Source: Mycolicibacter virginiensis | GTDB taxonomy: Bacteria; Actinomycetota; Actinomycetes; Mycobacteriales; Mycobacteriaceae | Reading direction: 5' to 3' | Assembly: GCF_022374935.2 (NCBI RefSeq) | Contig: NZ_CP092430.2 | Coordinates: forward strand, 3,038,001 to 3,102,000 | Length of the DNA: 64,000 bases | Shown here: one piece after another, positions 45,811 through 56,290 of the stretch | Position numbering within the stretch: the first letter of the stretch is position 1 | How the letters are laid out: each line of letters begins with the position of its first letter | Notes under the pieces: generated by a model | What the model was told of the DNA's origin: nothing | The model's input: only the letters and a program-made list of their open reading frames with translations | Database searches by the model: none | Position numbers and translations under genes: made by a program

Positions 45811-46647
45811 CTACGATGCGTCGGTGGTGGTTTCGGTGCCGGCAGCTGCGGCGTCGGCGTCAGGCGCCGCGGTGGTGGCGCCCGCCAGCAGCTCCTGCTC
45901 CCATTCGGCCAGCGGCTCAACCGCTTCGGCCGCAGCCTTGCCCTCGCCGTTGCCCTGACCTGCGCGGGCCTGCAGCCCCTCGGCCACCGCGGAGGCGATG
46001 ACCTTGGTCAGCAGCGCTGCCGAGCGGATCGCGTCGTCATTGCCCGGGATCGGGTAGTCGACCAGGTCGGGGTCGCAGTTGGTGTCCAGGATCGCGATGA
46101 CCGGGATACCCAGCTTGCGCGCCTCGCCAACGGCGATGTGCTCCTTGTTGGTGTCGACGACCCAGACAGCCGACGGCACCTTGGCCATGTCGCGGATACC
46201 GCCGAGGCTGCGCTCCAGCTTGTTCTTCTCGCGGGTCAGCATCAAGATTTCCTTCTTGGTGCGTCCCTCGAAGCCGCCGGTCTGCTCCATGGCCTCGAGT
46301 TCCTTGAGGCGCTGCAGACGCTTGTGCACGGTGGAGAAGTTGGTGAGCATGCCGCCCAGCCAGCGCTGGTTGACGTACGGCATCCCGACCCGGGTGGCCT
46401 CAGCCGCGACCGACTCCTGCGCCTGCTTCTTGGTGCCGACGAACATGATGGACCCGCCGTGCGCGACGGTCTCCTTCACGAACTCGTACGCCTTGTCGAT
46501 GAACGTCAGCGTCTGCTGCAAGTCGATGATGTAGATGCCGTTGCGGTCGGTGAAGATGAACCGCTTCATCTTGGGATTCCAACGACGGGTCTGATGCCCG
46601 AAGTGGGCGCCGCTGTCCAGCAGCTGTTTCATGGTTACGACAGCCAT
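45811..46647 (-). CDS. rpsB: 30S ribosomal protein S2
   Basis: 278 residues. [20 protein letters not shown] and [18 protein letters not shown] open the domain; [20 protein letters not shown] and [20 protein letters not shown] follow. An Ala/Thr-rich C-terminal tail is typical of mycobacteria. ATG at 46647 is chosen because MAVVTMKQ matches the orthologue. A nearer ATG (46656, out of frame) lies between it and the AAAAAAGGA ribosome-binding site. Confidence 0.97.
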   Translation of the reverse strand: MAVVTMKQLLDSGAHFGHQTRRWNPKMKRFIFTDRNGIYIIDLQQTLTFIDKAYEFVKETVAHGGSIMFVGTKKQAQESVAAEATRVGMPYVNQRWLGGMLTNFSTVHKRLQRLKELEAMEQTGGFEGRTKKEILMLTREKNKLERSLGGIRDMAKVPSAVWVVDTNKEHIAVGEARKLGIPVIAILDTNCDPDLVDYPIPGNDDAIRSAALLTKVIASAVAEGLQARAGQGNGEGKAAAEAVEPLAEWEQELLAGATTAAPDADAAAAGTETTTDAS

Positions 46648-46938
46648 GAGTCCATGATTCCTTTTTTGTCGGTTGTCGCCCGGCGTCGGGTGAGGCCGGG
46701 CCCTGGTGCCTGCTGAAATGCCGGACCCCTGTTGGGGACCACCCGACATCCGGTTGTGGCGCAGACACGCGAAGTCAGCCCGCATAAGCGAACTGCGCAA
46801 ATGAGTTTACACGGTTCGAGCGGGTGGTTTAGCAAGCCTCGAGGAACGAGAGGCGAAGCTGGAACCACCCCATGAACCAGGTGCTTTGTCCACAGCGGTG
46901 ACTGGCCCGTTTCGGGGCCGCCGAGGTGAACTGGCCAG
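46648..46938. other. rpsB leader and divergent gap (291 bases)
   Basis: The longest stretch without a gene. On the minus strand TAAACT (46809-46804) could be the -10 of a long rpsB leader of about 150 bases. A GC stem with outer arms CCGGA/TCCGG lies near 46720-46752. The solitary 57-bp-type repeat is at 46836-46878. No small ORF with a convincing start was found. Confidence 0.35.
46836..46878. repeat. Single diverged copy of the 57-bp puuD repeat
   Basis: GCCTCGAGGAACGAGAGGCG and AAGCTGGAACCACCCCATG align with the puuD minisatellite unit with several substitutions. Including flanks (GGTGGTT at 46824 and AACCACC at 46863) it forms a nested inverted repeat. It shows that the minisatellite unit also exists as a dispersed extragenic element. 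Confidence 0.6.
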
Positions 46939-47469
46939 ATGCGATGCGCGGCGTTGTTACTGGTCGGAGGCCTTCTGCTGGCCGCGCCGGCGCATGGCGA
47001 CACGGTTCGGCTGGAGTGGCCGCTGCGGCCGCGCCCGGCGGTGGTGCGGCCCTTCGACGCCCCGCGCCCGGATTGGCAGCGCGGCCACCGCGGTGTGGAC
47101 CTGGCCGGGGAACCGGGCCAGCCGGTGTATGCCGCCGGTGCGGGCACGGTGGTGTTCGCTGGACGTTCGGGTGGGCAGCCGGTGGTGTCACTGGCCCACC
47201 CCGGCGGTTTGCGCACCAGCTACCAGCCGGTGTCGGCGGCAGTCCGCATCGGTCAGCTGGTGGCCGCGGGATCGGTGATCGGCACCTTGGAGCCCGGCCA
47301 TCCGGGCTGCGCGGCTTGCCTGCACTGGGGCGCGATGTGGGGCCCGGCGTCGCGAGCCGACTACCTCGATCCGTTGGGGTTGCTTGCCTCGACGCCGATC
47401 CGACTCAAGCCGGTAGCTGGCGTGAGCGCCGCTACGGCGGGGGCAGTCGACGCAGGAAGTCCAGCATAG
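46939..47469 (+). CDS. Secreted M23-family peptidase (Rv2891-like)
   Basis: 176 residues. A signal peptide (RCAALLLVGGLLLAAPAHG) is followed by a compact LytM/M23 domain: RGHRGVDLAGEPGQPVYAAG gives His and Asp ligands, and CLHWGAM gives the H-x-G motif with the third ligand. Such enzymes cut peptide cross-links in peptidoglycan or act as regulators. Shorter than I recall for Rv2891 (249). Its 3' end overlaps the convergent hydrolase by 38 bases. Confidence 0.85.
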   Translation: MRCAALLLVGGLLLAAPAHGDTVRLEWPLRPRPAVVRPFDAPRPDWQRGHRGVDLAGEPGQPVYAAGAGTVVFAGRSGGQPVVSLAHPGGLRTSYQPVSAAVRIGQLVAAGSVIGTLEPGHPGCAACLHWGAMWGPASRADYLDPLGLLASTPIRLKPVAGVSAATAGAVDAGSPA

Positions 47470-48307
47470 CGGCGGTCACGACATCAGGCTGATCTCGTTG
47501 GACCCAATGTCCGGCACCGGCAACGACTTTCAGCTCCGCGTGCGGGATCAGCGCGGCGGCCGCTCGTGCGCGGGCGATAGGCACGCCGGCGTCCCGGTCA
47601 CCGTGGATGATCAGCGTCGGGCACGGCAACGATGCCAGCTGCGCCGTGTAGTCGGTTTTCAGCCGGTTCCAGAGCATCTCGTCGTGCTGCCATTGTTCGA
47701 AGGCGGCGAACCCGGGGTGCCGTGCGGCGGAGATGATTTCTGCGATCAGCTCGGGGTTTCGTTGGGCTGGATCACGGATCAGCGATTTGAGGCTCCACGT
47801 CAGTGCGGCGCGGTTCGTGGCCATCCAGCGGGTGGCGAGATCCAGCGCGCCGGTGCGCTGCATCGCCCACGCCAGCAGGTGTCGGCCGCCGGCCAGCCGC
47901 GGCATCAGCCCGTAGCTGTCCAACAGCATTGCCCCGGTGACCCGTTCGGGCCGGTCCAGCACGTGCCCGATAGTCAGTGCCCCGCCCAGCGACAACCCAC
48001 CGATGGCGTAGTGATCCAGTCCGAGCTCGTCGATGAGCTCCCCCACGTAGGCAACCAGCCGCTGCTGGGTCACCCGCCAGGTGGGCAGCGGGCTCTTGCC
48101 GCAACCCGGGTGATCGGGAGCGATGACACGGAAGCCGCCGGCAGCCAGGCGCGGTCCGACCTCTCCCCAAGACAACTCGGCGCTGTCCGTGCCTCCCCCG
48201 TGCAGCAGCACCACGGTCCCGGCCGCCCAGGAGGCGGGATTATCGGGACCAAAGTCAAGATAGGAGATCGTTCCCGACGGCAGTTCGAGTGTTGACCGCA
48301 CCGTCAC
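47432..48307 (-). CDS. Alpha/beta hydrolase
   Basis: 291 residues. Oxyanion segment [16 protein letters not shown], nucleophile Ser in [15 protein letters not shown], Asp in [15 protein letters not shown] and His in [14 protein letters not shown]: a complete triad. The GTG start at 48307 overlaps the xerC stop (GTGA). Substrate unknown; the fold covers esterases, haloalkane-dehalogenase-like and C-C hydrolases. Confidence 0.85.
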   Translation of the reverse strand: MTVRSTLELPSGTISYLDFGPDNPASWAAGTVVLLHGGGTDSAELSWGEVGPRLAAGGFRVIAPDHPGCGKSPLPTWRVTQQRLVAYVGELIDELGLDHYAIGGLSLGGALTIGHVLDRPERVTGAMLLDSYGLMPRLAGGRHLLAWAMQRTGALDLATRWMATNRAALTWSLKSLIRDPAQRNPELIAEIISAARHPGFAAFEQWQHDEMLWNRLKTDYTAQLASLPCPTLIIHGDRDAGVPIARARAAAALIPHAELKVVAGAGHWVQRDQPDVVTAAMLDFLRRLPPP

Positions 48308-49203
48308 GCCCGCGGGTGGGCCTGATCGTGCACGGCACGCAACCGGGCGACGGTGACATGGGTGTAGAGCTGTGTGGTGGCCAGGCTGGAGTGACCGAGT
48401 AGTTCCTGCACGATCCGCAGGTCTGCCCCGCCCTCCAACAGATGCGTGGCCGCGGTGTGGCGCAGCCCGTGCGGCCCCATATCCGGTGCTCCCCCGACCG
48501 CGGCGACGGTCTGATGCACCACGGTGCGGGCCTGCCGCGGGTCCAGGCGCCCGCCGCGGGCGCCGAGCAGCAGTGCCGGGCCGGACTCCAGCGTCGCCAG
48601 CGACGGGCGCCCCCGGCTGAGCCACGCCTGCAGCGCGTCGGCAGCGGGCTCCCCGAACGGCACCGTGCGTTGCTTGTTGCCCTTGCCCACCACCCGCAGC
48701 ACCCGTCGTGAACTGTCGACGTCGTCGATGTCGAGTCCGCACAGTTCGCTGACGCGCACGGCGGTGGCGTAAAGCAACTCGGCGATCAGTCTGTCCCGCA
48801 ACGCCAGCGGATCGTTCTGCTGCGCCCCGGATTTGGCAGCAACCATCGCGTCGTGCGCCTGGTCTCGGCGCAGCACCGCCGGCAGCGTCCGGCGCGCCTT
48901 CGGCAGTTGCAGGCGGGCACCGGGATCCGATGCCAGCAGCCCACGCCGCGCCGCCCAAGCGGTAAAGGTCTTGACCGTCGATGTGCGGCGTGCCAGGGTG
49001 CTGCGCGCGGCGCCGGCGCCGGCCTGCGCGGCCAGCCAGCTGCGCAACAACGGAAGACTCAGCTCTCCGATACCGGTGTGCCCCTGATCGGCAAGGAATC
49101 CGAACAGCGAGCGCAGATCACCGAGGTAGGCGCGCCGGGTGTGGTCGGAACGGCCCCGCTCCAAAGCGAGGTACTCGTCGAACTCGTCGAGAATCGCGTC
49201 CAC
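48304..49203 (-). CDS. xerC: Tyrosine recombinase XerC
   Basis: 299 residues, orthologue of Rv2894c. With XerD it resolves chromosome dimers at dif. An N-terminal SAM-like domain ([20 protein letters not shown]) precedes the catalytic domain with Arg in [14 protein letters not shown], Lys in [13 protein letters not shown], His-x2-Arg in [20 protein letters not shown] and Tyr in [16 protein letters not shown] at 49203 aligns with the orthologue's Met; the frame is open to 49275. Confidence 0.95.
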   Translation of the reverse strand: MDAILDEFDEYLALERGRSDHTRRAYLGDLRSLFGFLADQGHTGIGELSLPLLRSWLAAQAGAGAARSTLARRTSTVKTFTAWAARRGLLASDPGARLQLPKARRTLPAVLRRDQAHDAMVAAKSGAQQNDPLALRDRLIAELLYATAVRVSELCGLDIDDVDSSRRVLRVVGKGNKQRTVPFGEPAADALQAWLSRGRPSLATLESGPALLLGARGGRLDPRQARTVVHQTVAAVGGAPDMGPHGLRHTAATHLLEGGADLRIVQELLGHSSLATTQLYTHVTVARLRAVHDQAHPRA

Positions 49204-49237
49204 GTCGACCACGGTCTCAGACGGCGGCCGGGGGCGC

Positions 49238-50398
49238 TCAGGTGACGCGCCGCAGCGTTTCCGGGGTGAGATCAAGCCGTGACGGATAGCCGTCCACGGC
49301 CATGATCAGATCGGCTTCGGCCAGCAGCGAGCGCAGCACGTGCACGATCCCGGCGGTTCCGCCTAAAGCCAGGCCGTAGGCATACGGCCGGCCGATACCC
49401 ACCGCTGTGGCGCCCAGCGCAAGAGCCTTGATGATGTCGGCCCCGGTGCGAATGCCCGAGTCGAAGAGCACCGGCATCCCGTCGGCGGCCGCCACCACGC
49501 CGGGCAGGCAGTCCAGGGCCGGCAGTCCGCCGTTGGCCTGGCGACCGCCGTGCGTGGAGCAGTAGATGCCGTCGACCCCGCCGTCTCGGGCGCGCCGCAC
49601 GTCGTCGGGGTGACAGATGCCCTTGACGATCAACGGCAGGTCGGTCAATGACCGCAGCCACGGCAGATCATCCCAGGTCAGCGGATTGCCGAAGGTCTGG
49701 ATCCAGGACAGGATCGCGGCTTGCGGATTCTCCTCTGGCGGCTGGGCCAGGCCCGCCCTGAACACCGGGTCCGACCAGTAGTTGGACAAGCAGTGCCCAC
49801 GCAGCTGCGGGAAGTTCGACGTGGACAGGTCCCGGGGACGCCAGCCCGGAACCCAGGTGTCGAGGGTGACGACGATCGCCTTGTAACCGGCCGCCTCCGC
49901 GCGATGCACCAGGCTGGCGGCCAGCTCCCGATCTTTAGGCGTATACAGCTGGAAAAACCCTGGCGTGTCACCGAATTCGGCAGCGACGTCCTCGAGCGGG
50001 TCGGCGGTGAGGGTGGACACCATCATCGGAACGCCGGTGGCCGCCGCAGCCCGGGCGCTGGCCAAGTCGCCGTGACCGTCCTGGGCGCAGATGCCGATGA
50101 CACCGATCGGCGCCATGAAGACCGGCGAGGGCAACCGCAATCCGAACATCTCGATCGACAAGTCGCGCTCGGCGGCACCGACGAACATCCTCGGTATGAG
50201 CCCCCACCCGTCGAAGGCGGTGACGTTGGCCCGTTGGGTGCGCTCGTCGCCGGCACCGCCGGCCACGTACGACCACACCGAGGGGGAAAGCGCCGCAGCG
50301 GCTTTGGCCTCCAGCTCGGTGTAGGTCATCGGAAGCGCGGGTACCACACCGGCCAAGCCCTGCAGGTAGATCTCGAACTGGTAGTCCCCGAATGCCAT
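49238..50398 (-). CDS. Lactate 2-monooxygenase / FMN-dependent alpha-hydroxy acid oxidising enzyme
   Basis: 386 residues. A FMN TIM-barrel enzyme close to M. smegmatis lactate 2-monooxygenase: [20 protein letters not shown] at the start, [56 protein letters not shown], the catalytic His in [20 protein letters not shown] and [19 protein letters not shown]. The M. smegmatis enzyme converts lactate to acetate, CO2 and water with O2. It starts 4 bases after the viuB stop. I do not recall a gene here in M. tuberculosis, so it appears inserted between xerC and viuB. Confidence 0.88.
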   Translation of the reverse strand: MAFGDYQFEIYLQGLAGVVPALPMTYTELEAKAAAALSPSVWSYVAGGAGDERTQRANVTAFDGWGLIPRMFVGAAERDLSIEMFGLRLPSPVFMAPIGVIGICAQDGHGDLASARAAAATGVPMMVSTLTADPLEDVAAEFGDTPGFFQLYTPKDRELAASLVHRAEAAGYKAIVVTLDTWVPGWRPRDLSTSNFPQLRGHCLSNYWSDPVFRAGLAQPPEENPQAAILSWIQTFGNPLTWDDLPWLRSLTDLPLIVKGICHPDDVRRARDGGVDGIYCSTHGGRQANGGLPALDCLPGVVAAADGMPVLFDSGIRTGADIIKALALGATAVGIGRPYAYGLALGGTAGIVHVLRSLLAEADLIMAVDGYPSRLDLTPETLRRVT

Positions 50399-50402
50399 GG
50401 CT

Positions 50403-51260
50403 TTAGCCCGTCTGTTCTTCGGCTGATTCTTTAGCGGCGAGTTCCTTCTTCCACTGCCGGAAAGTCTCTTCGGTGCGCCCGCGCCGCCAGTACCCCGAGA
50501 TCGACGCCCACTTGGCGTCGACGCCGCGCTCCTTGCGGACATAGGGCCGCAGATTGTGCATGACGGCCTGGGCCTCGCCGTGGATGAACACCTGAACCTG
50601 GCCTGGCAGCCACGCAGCGGTGGTGACCGCCTCGATCAGCGGCGCGTTGTCCCCGGCCCGCTCCTGCCCCACCAGGTCCGCACGCCCCCCTCGGTGCAGC
50701 CAGCTCAGCTCGATTCCGTCTGGCGCCTTCAGCGCGATCTCGTCTTCGGGCCCGGCGACTTCGATGAATGCCCTGCCCACTGCGTCGTCCGGTAGTGCCT
50801 CGAGCGCGGCAGCGATCGCCGGTAACGCGCTCTCGTCACCGGCCAGCAGGTGCCAGTCGGCGTCGGGGTCCGGCGCGTAAGCACCGGCGGGCCCCATCAA
50901 GTAGACCGGATCTCCGGGTTCAGCGCCGGCCGCCCAGGGGCCGACAACGCCGTGGTCACCGTGCACGGAGACGTCGATGGCGATCTCCCGGGCGAGCGGA
51001 TCGGCGCGGCGCACAGTCAGGGTGCGGACCACCGGACGCTGCTCGTCGGGTAGATCCGCGAAGCTGTCCAGCGTCAGCGGCTGCGGGAGCGCCGCGACAT
51101 CGACGTCATAGCGCACAAAGATCACCTTGACGTACGAATCGGTGAAATCGATGGGCTTGAACGTGTCGAAACCCTTGCCGCCCAACACCACTCGAATCAT
51201 GTGCGCCGAAGCCTGCTCGGTCCGGACAACTTCGAAGGTGTGAACCGGTCGTCCCGCCAC
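50403..51260 (-). CDS. viuB: Siderophore-interacting FAD protein (ferric-siderophore reductase)
   Basis: 285 residues, orthologue of Rv2895c. An FAD-binding barrel ([40 protein letters not shown] with the R-x-L-T-V motif) and a C-terminal NAD(P)H domain ([39 protein letters not shown]). It releases iron from siderophores such as mycobactin by reduction. Its flavin link to the FMN enzyme next door is probably coincidental. Confidence 0.93.
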   Translation of the reverse strand: MAGRPVHTFEVVRTEQASAHMIRVVLGGKGFDTFKPIDFTDSYVKVIFVRYDVDVAALPQPLTLDSFADLPDEQRPVVRTLTVRRADPLAREIAIDVSVHGDHGVVGPWAAGAEPGDPVYLMGPAGAYAPDPDADWHLLAGDESALPAIAAALEALPDDAVGRAFIEVAGPEDEIALKAPDGIELSWLHRGGRADLVGQERAGDNAPLIEAVTTAAWLPGQVQVFIHGEAQAVMHNLRPYVRKERGVDAKWASISGYWRRGRTEETFRQWKKELAAKESAEEQTG

Positions 51261-51300
51261 GCTGTCTCCCCTCTTCGCCCTGCCCAGCCGACTATACGAG

Positions 51301-52440
51301 CTACCGATTCGGGCGAGCTATCCCCCAGCATCCGTCGCGTCGCGCCGCCAGGCCGGCGACCTCCAGCATCGCCAGCGGCCCGAACACCCGTGCCGGCGCC
51401 AGCCCGGAGGCCACCGCGATCTGATCGACGGTGACCGTGCCACGCCTGGGCAGCGCTTCGTAGACCTGACGTTCGGCGGCGCTGAGCCCGTCCAGCGGTG
51501 TGGCCGGCCGCGGCGGATCGTCTGCCAGTTCCCCGACCCGACCCACCAGTTCGATCACTTCCTCGACTCGGGTCACCAACTCGGCGCCGCCGCGCAGCAG
51601 CACGTGACAGCCGGCCGAGGACGCGCTCGTGACCGGACCGGGGACCGCCGCCACCGGCCGGCCCAGCAACCGGGCCCATGCGGCGGTGTTGGCCGCTCCG
51701 CTGCGCAGTCCCGCCTCCACCACCACCGTGACCCCTGCCAGCGCCGCCACCAACCGGTTGCGGGTCAGGAACCGATAGCGGGCCGGGCGTACCCCCGGCG
51801 GATACTCGGTGACCAGCAGGCCGCTGGCGCCGATGCGATGCAGCAGCGCGGAATGGCCTGCCGGGTAGGCGTTGTCGATGCCCCCGGCCAGTACCGCCAC
51901 GGTGGTGCCGTCTGCGGCCAGTGCCGCACGGTGCGCCGCGCCGTCGATTCCGTAGGCGCCGCCGGAGACCACCGCCACGTCGCGTTCGGCCAGTCCGGCG
52001 GCCAGATCCGCCGCGACCAGCTCGCCGTAGGCGGTTGCTGCGCGGGTTCCGACGATCGCGGTGGCCCGCTCGGCGATCTCGTCGAGGCGCGCCGGCCCCA
52101 CCGCCCAGAGCACGAGCGGCGGCCGGCAATCTGGTTTGTCTACGGCGTCGGCGCCCCCGAAGCCGGCGAAGGCCAACACCGGCCACTCGTCGTCGTCGGG
52201 CGTGAGCAGGCGGCCTCCGCGGCGGTCGAGGATCTCCAGATCATCAGCAGCGACATCGATCTCGCGTCGAGCCTCGGTGTGGCGAGCCAGCTCGGGACCG
52301 ACTGCACCACACCGAATCCGTTCCGCCGCCTCTACCGGGCCGACCCGATCGACCAGTGCCGCCAGCTCCGGGCGCGGAGGCTCGGCAACCCGGGACAGGT
52401 AGGCCCAGGCCCGCTTCGCGGTGGTGGCTGTGGTGCTCAT
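51301..52440 (-). CDS. dprA: DNA processing protein DprA
   Basis: 379 residues, orthologue of Rv2896c. The Rossmann-like DprA core has AIVGTRAATAYGELVAADLA, VSGGAYGIDGAAHRAALAAD, VAVLAGGIDNAYPAGHSALL and VVEAGLRSGAANTAAWARLL. A C-terminal winged-helix domain reads RGTVTVDQIAVASGLAPARV. DprA loads RecA on single-stranded DNA in transformation. ATG at 52440 overlaps the comM stop (ATGA). Confidence 0.95.
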   Translation of the reverse strand: MSTTATTAKRAWAYLSRVAEPPRPELAALVDRVGPVEAAERIRCGAVGPELARHTEARREIDVAADDLEILDRRGGRLLTPDDDEWPVLAFAGFGGADAVDKPDCRPPLVLWAVGPARLDEIAERATAIVGTRAATAYGELVAADLAAGLAERDVAVVSGGAYGIDGAAHRAALAADGTTVAVLAGGIDNAYPAGHSALLHRIGASGLLVTEYPPGVRPARYRFLTRNRLVAALAGVTVVVEAGLRSGAANTAAWARLLGRPVAAVPGPVTSASSAGCHVLLRGGAELVTRVEEVIELVGRVGELADDPPRPATPLDGLSAAERQVYEALPRRGTVTVDQIAVASGLAPARVFGPLAMLEVAGLAARRDGCWGIARPNR

Positions 52441-53948
52441 CGGGCCGCACCGGCTTGGCGGAAGCTCAAGGCAGCGGAGACCTCGTCTAGTCCCGGTGAC
52501 GTCCGCCCGGCCAGATCGCTGAGGGTCCACGCGACCCGCAGAGTCCGGTTTGCGCCCCGGATCGAGAGCAGACCGCGGTCCAGCGCAGTGCGCAGCGGAC
52601 CCATCGCCACGGTACTGAGCCGGAACTTGCGGCGCAGCAACGCCCCGCTGACCTCGGCATTGGTGTGGAACCCGTGCGGTTCCCACCGGTGTGCTGCGGC
52701 GGCGCGGGCCTGCGCGACCCGGCTGCGCACCGCGGCAGTCGACTCCCCGTCCACCGCCGAGAACGCACCCGCGCGCACCGGATGCATCTCCACTCGCAAG
52801 TCCACCCTGTCCAGCAGCGGACCGGACAGCCGGCCCAGGTAACGCCGCTTCTCCAATGATTTACAGGTGCAGTCCCGGGGATCGGCCGGGGCGCACGGAC
52901 ACGGGTTGGCCGCCATGACCAGCTGGAAGCGGGCCGGGTAGCAGGCCACCCCGTCGCGTCGGGCCAGCCGGATCTCCCCATCTTCCAGCGGTGTACGCAG
53001 CGCCTCCAGCGCGCTGACCCGGATCTCGGCGCACTCGTCGAGGAACAGCACGCCTCGGTGAGCGCGGCTCACCGCGCCGGGCCGCGCCATCCCGGAGCCG
53101 CCGCCGACCAGCGCCGCGACACTCGAGCTGTGATGCGGCGCGATGAAGGGCGGCTGGGTGATCAGCGGCGCGCTGCCCGACAGCAGACCCGCGACCGAGT
53201 GGATGGCGGTGACCTCCAGCGATTCGCTTTCGGTGAGCGGCGGCAACAGCCCGGGAAGGCGTTGGGCCAGCATGGTTTTACCGATTCCCGGCGGGCCGGT
53301 CAGCATCAGATGATGGGAGCCGGCCGCCGCCACCTCGACGGCGAACCGCGCCTGTGCCTGACCGACCACCTCGGCCAGGTCCGCGACCGGCTCGGTCGCC
53401 GGGGCCACGGTCGTGATCCGGCCCTGCAGCCGTGCGGCCCCCTCCAACCAGCCGTGCAACTGGCCCAGCGTCGCCACCCCGTACACGTCGATGCCGTCCA
53501 CCAGGCTGGCTTCGGCAAGGTTGTCCACGGGAACTACCGCGGCAGCCCAGCCGTCGTTCTTGGCGGCCAACACCGCGGGCAGTACCCCGTGGACCGGCCG
53601 CACCCGCCCGTCGAGTGCAAGTTCGCCGAGCAGCACCGTCTTCTCCAGCCGGGACCACGGCGCTTTGCGGTCAGCGGAGAGCACCGCAGCGGCCAGCGCG
53701 ATGTCATAGACCGAGCCCATCTTCGGCAGCGTCGCCGGCGACAGCGCCAGGGTCAGCCGGGCCGCGGGCCAACGCTGCCCACTGTTGGTGATCGCCGCGC
53801 GTACGCGATCCCGCGACTCCTGGAGTGCGGCGTCGGGCAGCCCGACCAGGTGTACCCCGGGAAGCCCCGAGGTGATGTCAGCCTCGATCTCCACGATCAA
53901 GCCGTCGAGGCCGCGTACCGCCACCGAGAACGCCCGCCCCAGCGACAT
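52437..53948 (-). CDS. comM: ComM/YifB-family Mg-chelatase-like AAA+ ATPase
   Basis: 503 residues, orthologue of Rv2897c. An N-terminal Lon-like domain (SGLPGVHLVGLPDAALQESR) precedes the AAA+ module: Walker A LTGPPGIGKTMLAQRLPGLL, Walker B GVLFLDECAEI, sensor FQLVMAANPCPCA, then Cys residues in CPCAPADPRDCTCKS of the family's zinc-like insert. ComM helicases extend heteroduplex DNA in natural transformation. Directly abuts yraN (TGAATG). Confidence 0.95.
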   Translation of the reverse strand: MSLGRAFSVAVRGLDGLIVEIEADITSGLPGVHLVGLPDAALQESRDRVRAAITNSGQRWPAARLTLALSPATLPKMGSVYDIALAAAVLSADRKAPWSRLEKTVLLGELALDGRVRPVHGVLPAVLAAKNDGWAAAVVPVDNLAEASLVDGIDVYGVATLGQLHGWLEGAARLQGRITTVAPATEPVADLAEVVGQAQARFAVEVAAAGSHHLMLTGPPGIGKTMLAQRLPGLLPPLTESESLEVTAIHSVAGLLSGSAPLITQPPFIAPHHSSSVAALVGGGSGMARPGAVSRAHRGVLFLDECAEIRVSALEALRTPLEDGEIRLARRDGVACYPARFQLVMAANPCPCAPADPRDCTCKSLEKRRYLGRLSGPLLDRVDLRVEMHPVRAGAFSAVDGESTAAVRSRVAQARAAAAHRWEPHGFHTNAEVSGALLRRKFRLSTVAMGPLRTALDRGLLSIRGANRTLRVAWTLSDLAGRTSPGLDEVSAALSFRQAGAAR

Positions 53949-54317
53949 TCAGCTCACCCCCTGTAGGTGCGTGATCTCCGGGGTTCGGCTACGGCCGATC
54001 CGCACCCTGATCACGTCGAGACGTACCTGGTCCCAGTGCGCCTGCTGGCCCACAAGCCAGGTAGCGGCCAGCCGGCGCAACCTGCGCACCTTCTCGGGTG
54101 GCACCGCGTACGCCAGCCCCCCGAAACCCTCACCGCTGCGGGTCTTCACCTCGACGAACACCACCGTGCGCGCCGCCAGGTCCGCGGCAATCACATCCAG
54201 TTCGCCGTAACGGCAGCGCCAGTTGCGGGCCAGAATGGCCCATCCCTGTCCGATCAGATGATCGACGGCCAGTTGTTCTCCGAGCGCTCCCAGCTCGGTA
54301 CGAGACATGGTTGTCAT
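53949..54317 (-). CDS. YraN/UPF0102-family predicted nuclease
   Basis: 122 residues, orthologue of Rv2898c. Endonuclease-like fold with G-E (LGALGEQLAVDHLIGQGWA), E-L-D (RYGELDVIAADL) and the V-x-V-K-x-R motif (VVFVEVKTRSGEGFGG). It forms the yraN-comM-dprA set common in bacteria. ATG at 54317 chosen; the ATG at 54308 is also possible. The last gene syntenic with the M. tuberculosis block. Confidence 0.92.
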   Translation of the reverse strand: MTTMSRTELGALGEQLAVDHLIGQGWAILARNWRCRYGELDVIAADLAARTVVFVEVKTRSGEGFGGLAYAVPPEKVRRLRRLAATWLVGQQAHWDQVRLDVIRVRIGRSRTPEITHLQGVS

Positions 54318-54439
54318 ACCGGTCAGCGTCGGTCGACACACCGACATCGTCGAGCCGAGAAGTTCCGAAACCTGCTGCCGGGCAGCCAGTTATCCCCAGT
54401 CCAGCATTCATCCACAGCTGCAGATGGCAGCGGTCCGGC

Positions 54440-56161
54440 TCACTCGCCGCGACGGGGCACCCGTCGGTGCTGCCCCACGTGGGCTTCGGCGTGCAAACGT
54501 TCGGTCATGTGGGGATAGTGCAGTTCGAAGGCTGGACGGTTCGAGCGGATGCGGGGCAGTTCGGTGAAGTTGTGCCGTGGCGGTGGGCAGCTGGTGGCCC
54601 ATTCCAATGAGTTGCCGTGGCCCCACGGGTCGTCAACGGTGACCGGCTCGCCGTAGCGGTAGCTTCGGAAAACGTTCCAGATGAACGGGAGCATGGAGAC
54701 GCCCAAGACGAATGCGCCGACCGTCGCCACGATGTTCAGCGGCTGGAAGCCGTCGGTGGCCAGGTAGTCGGCGTAGCGCCGCGGCATCCCGGCCGCCCCG
54801 AGCCAATGCTGCACCAAAAATGTGGTGTGAAAGCCGATCAGCGTCAGCCAGAAGTGGAGCTTGCCCAACCGCTCGTCGAGCAGTCGGCCGGTCATCTTCG
54901 GAAACCACAGATAGATACCCGCGAAGGTGGCGAACACGATGGTGCCGAACAACACGTAGTGGAAGTGGGCGACCACGAAGTACGTGTCGTGGACGTGGAA
55001 ATCCAGTGAGGGGCTGGCCAGCATGACACCGGTCAGGCCGCCGAGCAGGAAGGTCACCAGAAAGCCGATCGAGAACAGCATCGGCGTCTCAAAGGTCAGC
55101 TGCCCTCTCCACATCGTGCCGATCCAATTGACGTACTTGATGCCGGTCGGCACCGCGATCAGAAACGACATCAACGAGAAGAAGGGCAGCAGCACTGCCC
55201 CGGTCGCGAACATGTGGTGCGCCCAGACCGAGGCGGACAGAAAGACGATGGCCCACGACGCGTAGATCAACGTGGTGTAGCCGAACAGTGGTTTGCGACT
55301 GAAGATGGGAAGTACTTCGCCGATGATGCCCCAGAACGGTAGCGCCACGATGTAGACCTCGGGGTGCCCGAAGAACCAGAACAGGTGTTGCCACAGGATC
55401 GGCCCACCGTTGGCCGGGTCATAGACGTGGGCGCCCAGGTGGCGCTCGGCGGCCAGGCCGAACAAGGCGGCGGTCAGGACCGGGAAGGCCAAGAAGATCA
55501 ATACGCTGGTTGCCACGATGTTCCAGGTGAAATTCGACATTCGGAACATCGTCATGCCGGGTGCGCGCAGGCAGACCACCGTGGTGACCATGTTGACTGC
55601 GGCCAAGATGGTTCCGAGCCCCGACACGATGAGACCTACGATCCACAGGTCAGCGCCGGGGCCCGGTGAATGGACGCTGTCGCTGAGTGGTGTGTAGCCC
55701 GTCCAGCCGAATTCCGCTGCGCCGCCGGGGGTGATGAATCCCGACAGGACCAGAAGACCACCGAACAGGAACAGCCAGTACGAGAGTGCGTTGAGGCGCG
55801 GGAAGGCGACGTCGGGGGCACCGATCTGCAGCGGCAATACCAGGTTGGCGAAACCGAAGGCGATCGGCGTGGCATACAGCAGCAGCATGATCGTGCCGTG
55901 GATGGTGAACAGCTGGTTGTACTGCTCATTGGACAGAAACTGCAGGCCCGGTGCAGCCAGTTCGGCGCGCATCAGCAACGCCATCAGTCCCGCGGTCAGG
56001 AAGAAGCCGAAGGCCGTCACCACGTACATCTGGCCGATCACCTTGTGGTCGGTGGTGGCCAGCAGCTCGACAATCGCCTCGCCGCGGGGCCTACGGCGCG
56101 GCGGAAATGGTCGGGGTGCGACAACCTCGGTGGGGGCCGCGCCGACCTCGCCGATGACCAT
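54440..56161 (-). CDS. ctaD: Cytochrome c oxidase subunit I (aa3-type), probable second ctaD
   Basis: 573 residues, 12 helices, the catalytic subunit of the terminal oxidase. All ligands are visible: haem a His in [14 protein letters not shown] and [12 protein letters not shown], CuB His in [17 protein letters not shown] (with the His-Tyr crosslink) and [10 protein letters not shown]. The K- and D-channel segments look intact. The N-terminus ([20 protein letters not shown]) differs from that of Rv3043c, and no ctaC, ctaE or serB is nearby, so this is probably a paralogue or a moved copy. ATG at 56161. Confidence 0.9.
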   Translation of the reverse strand: MVIGEVGAAPTEVVAPRPFPPRRRPRGEAIVELLATTDHKVIGQMYVVTAFGFFLTAGLMALLMRAELAAPGLQFLSNEQYNQLFTIHGTIMLLLYATPIAFGFANLVLPLQIGAPDVAFPRLNALSYWLFLFGGLLVLSGFITPGGAAEFGWTGYTPLSDSVHSPGPGADLWIVGLIVSGLGTILAAVNMVTTVVCLRAPGMTMFRMSNFTWNIVATSVLIFLAFPVLTAALFGLAAERHLGAHVYDPANGGPILWQHLFWFFGHPEVYIVALPFWGIIGEVLPIFSRKPLFGYTTLIYASWAIVFLSASVWAHHMFATGAVLLPFFSLMSFLIAVPTGIKYVNWIGTMWRGQLTFETPMLFSIGFLVTFLLGGLTGVMLASPSLDFHVHDTYFVVAHFHYVLFGTIVFATFAGIYLWFPKMTGRLLDERLGKLHFWLTLIGFHTTFLVQHWLGAAGMPRRYADYLATDGFQPLNIVATVGAFVLGVSMLPFIWNVFRSYRYGEPVTVDDPWGHGNSLEWATSCPPPRHNFTELPRIRSNRPAFELHYPHMTERLHAEAHVGQHRRVPRRGE

Positions 56162-56290
56162 TGCTCTCCCGTCACCACGCACGACAGCGATCAGCTGTGT
56201 GGCCGGGATACCCGTCGGCGGCGAGCCGAAAACCCGGGACCTATGACCGGCGCCGGCAGAACAACGCCTTCCGGGGCGAGGATCCGCTGT

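Noticed and set aside
48308..48958. N-terminal extension of the alpha/beta hydrolase to 508 residues
   Set aside because: The added part is the out-of-frame shadow of xerC; the GTG at 48307 overlapping the xerC stop fits the fold.
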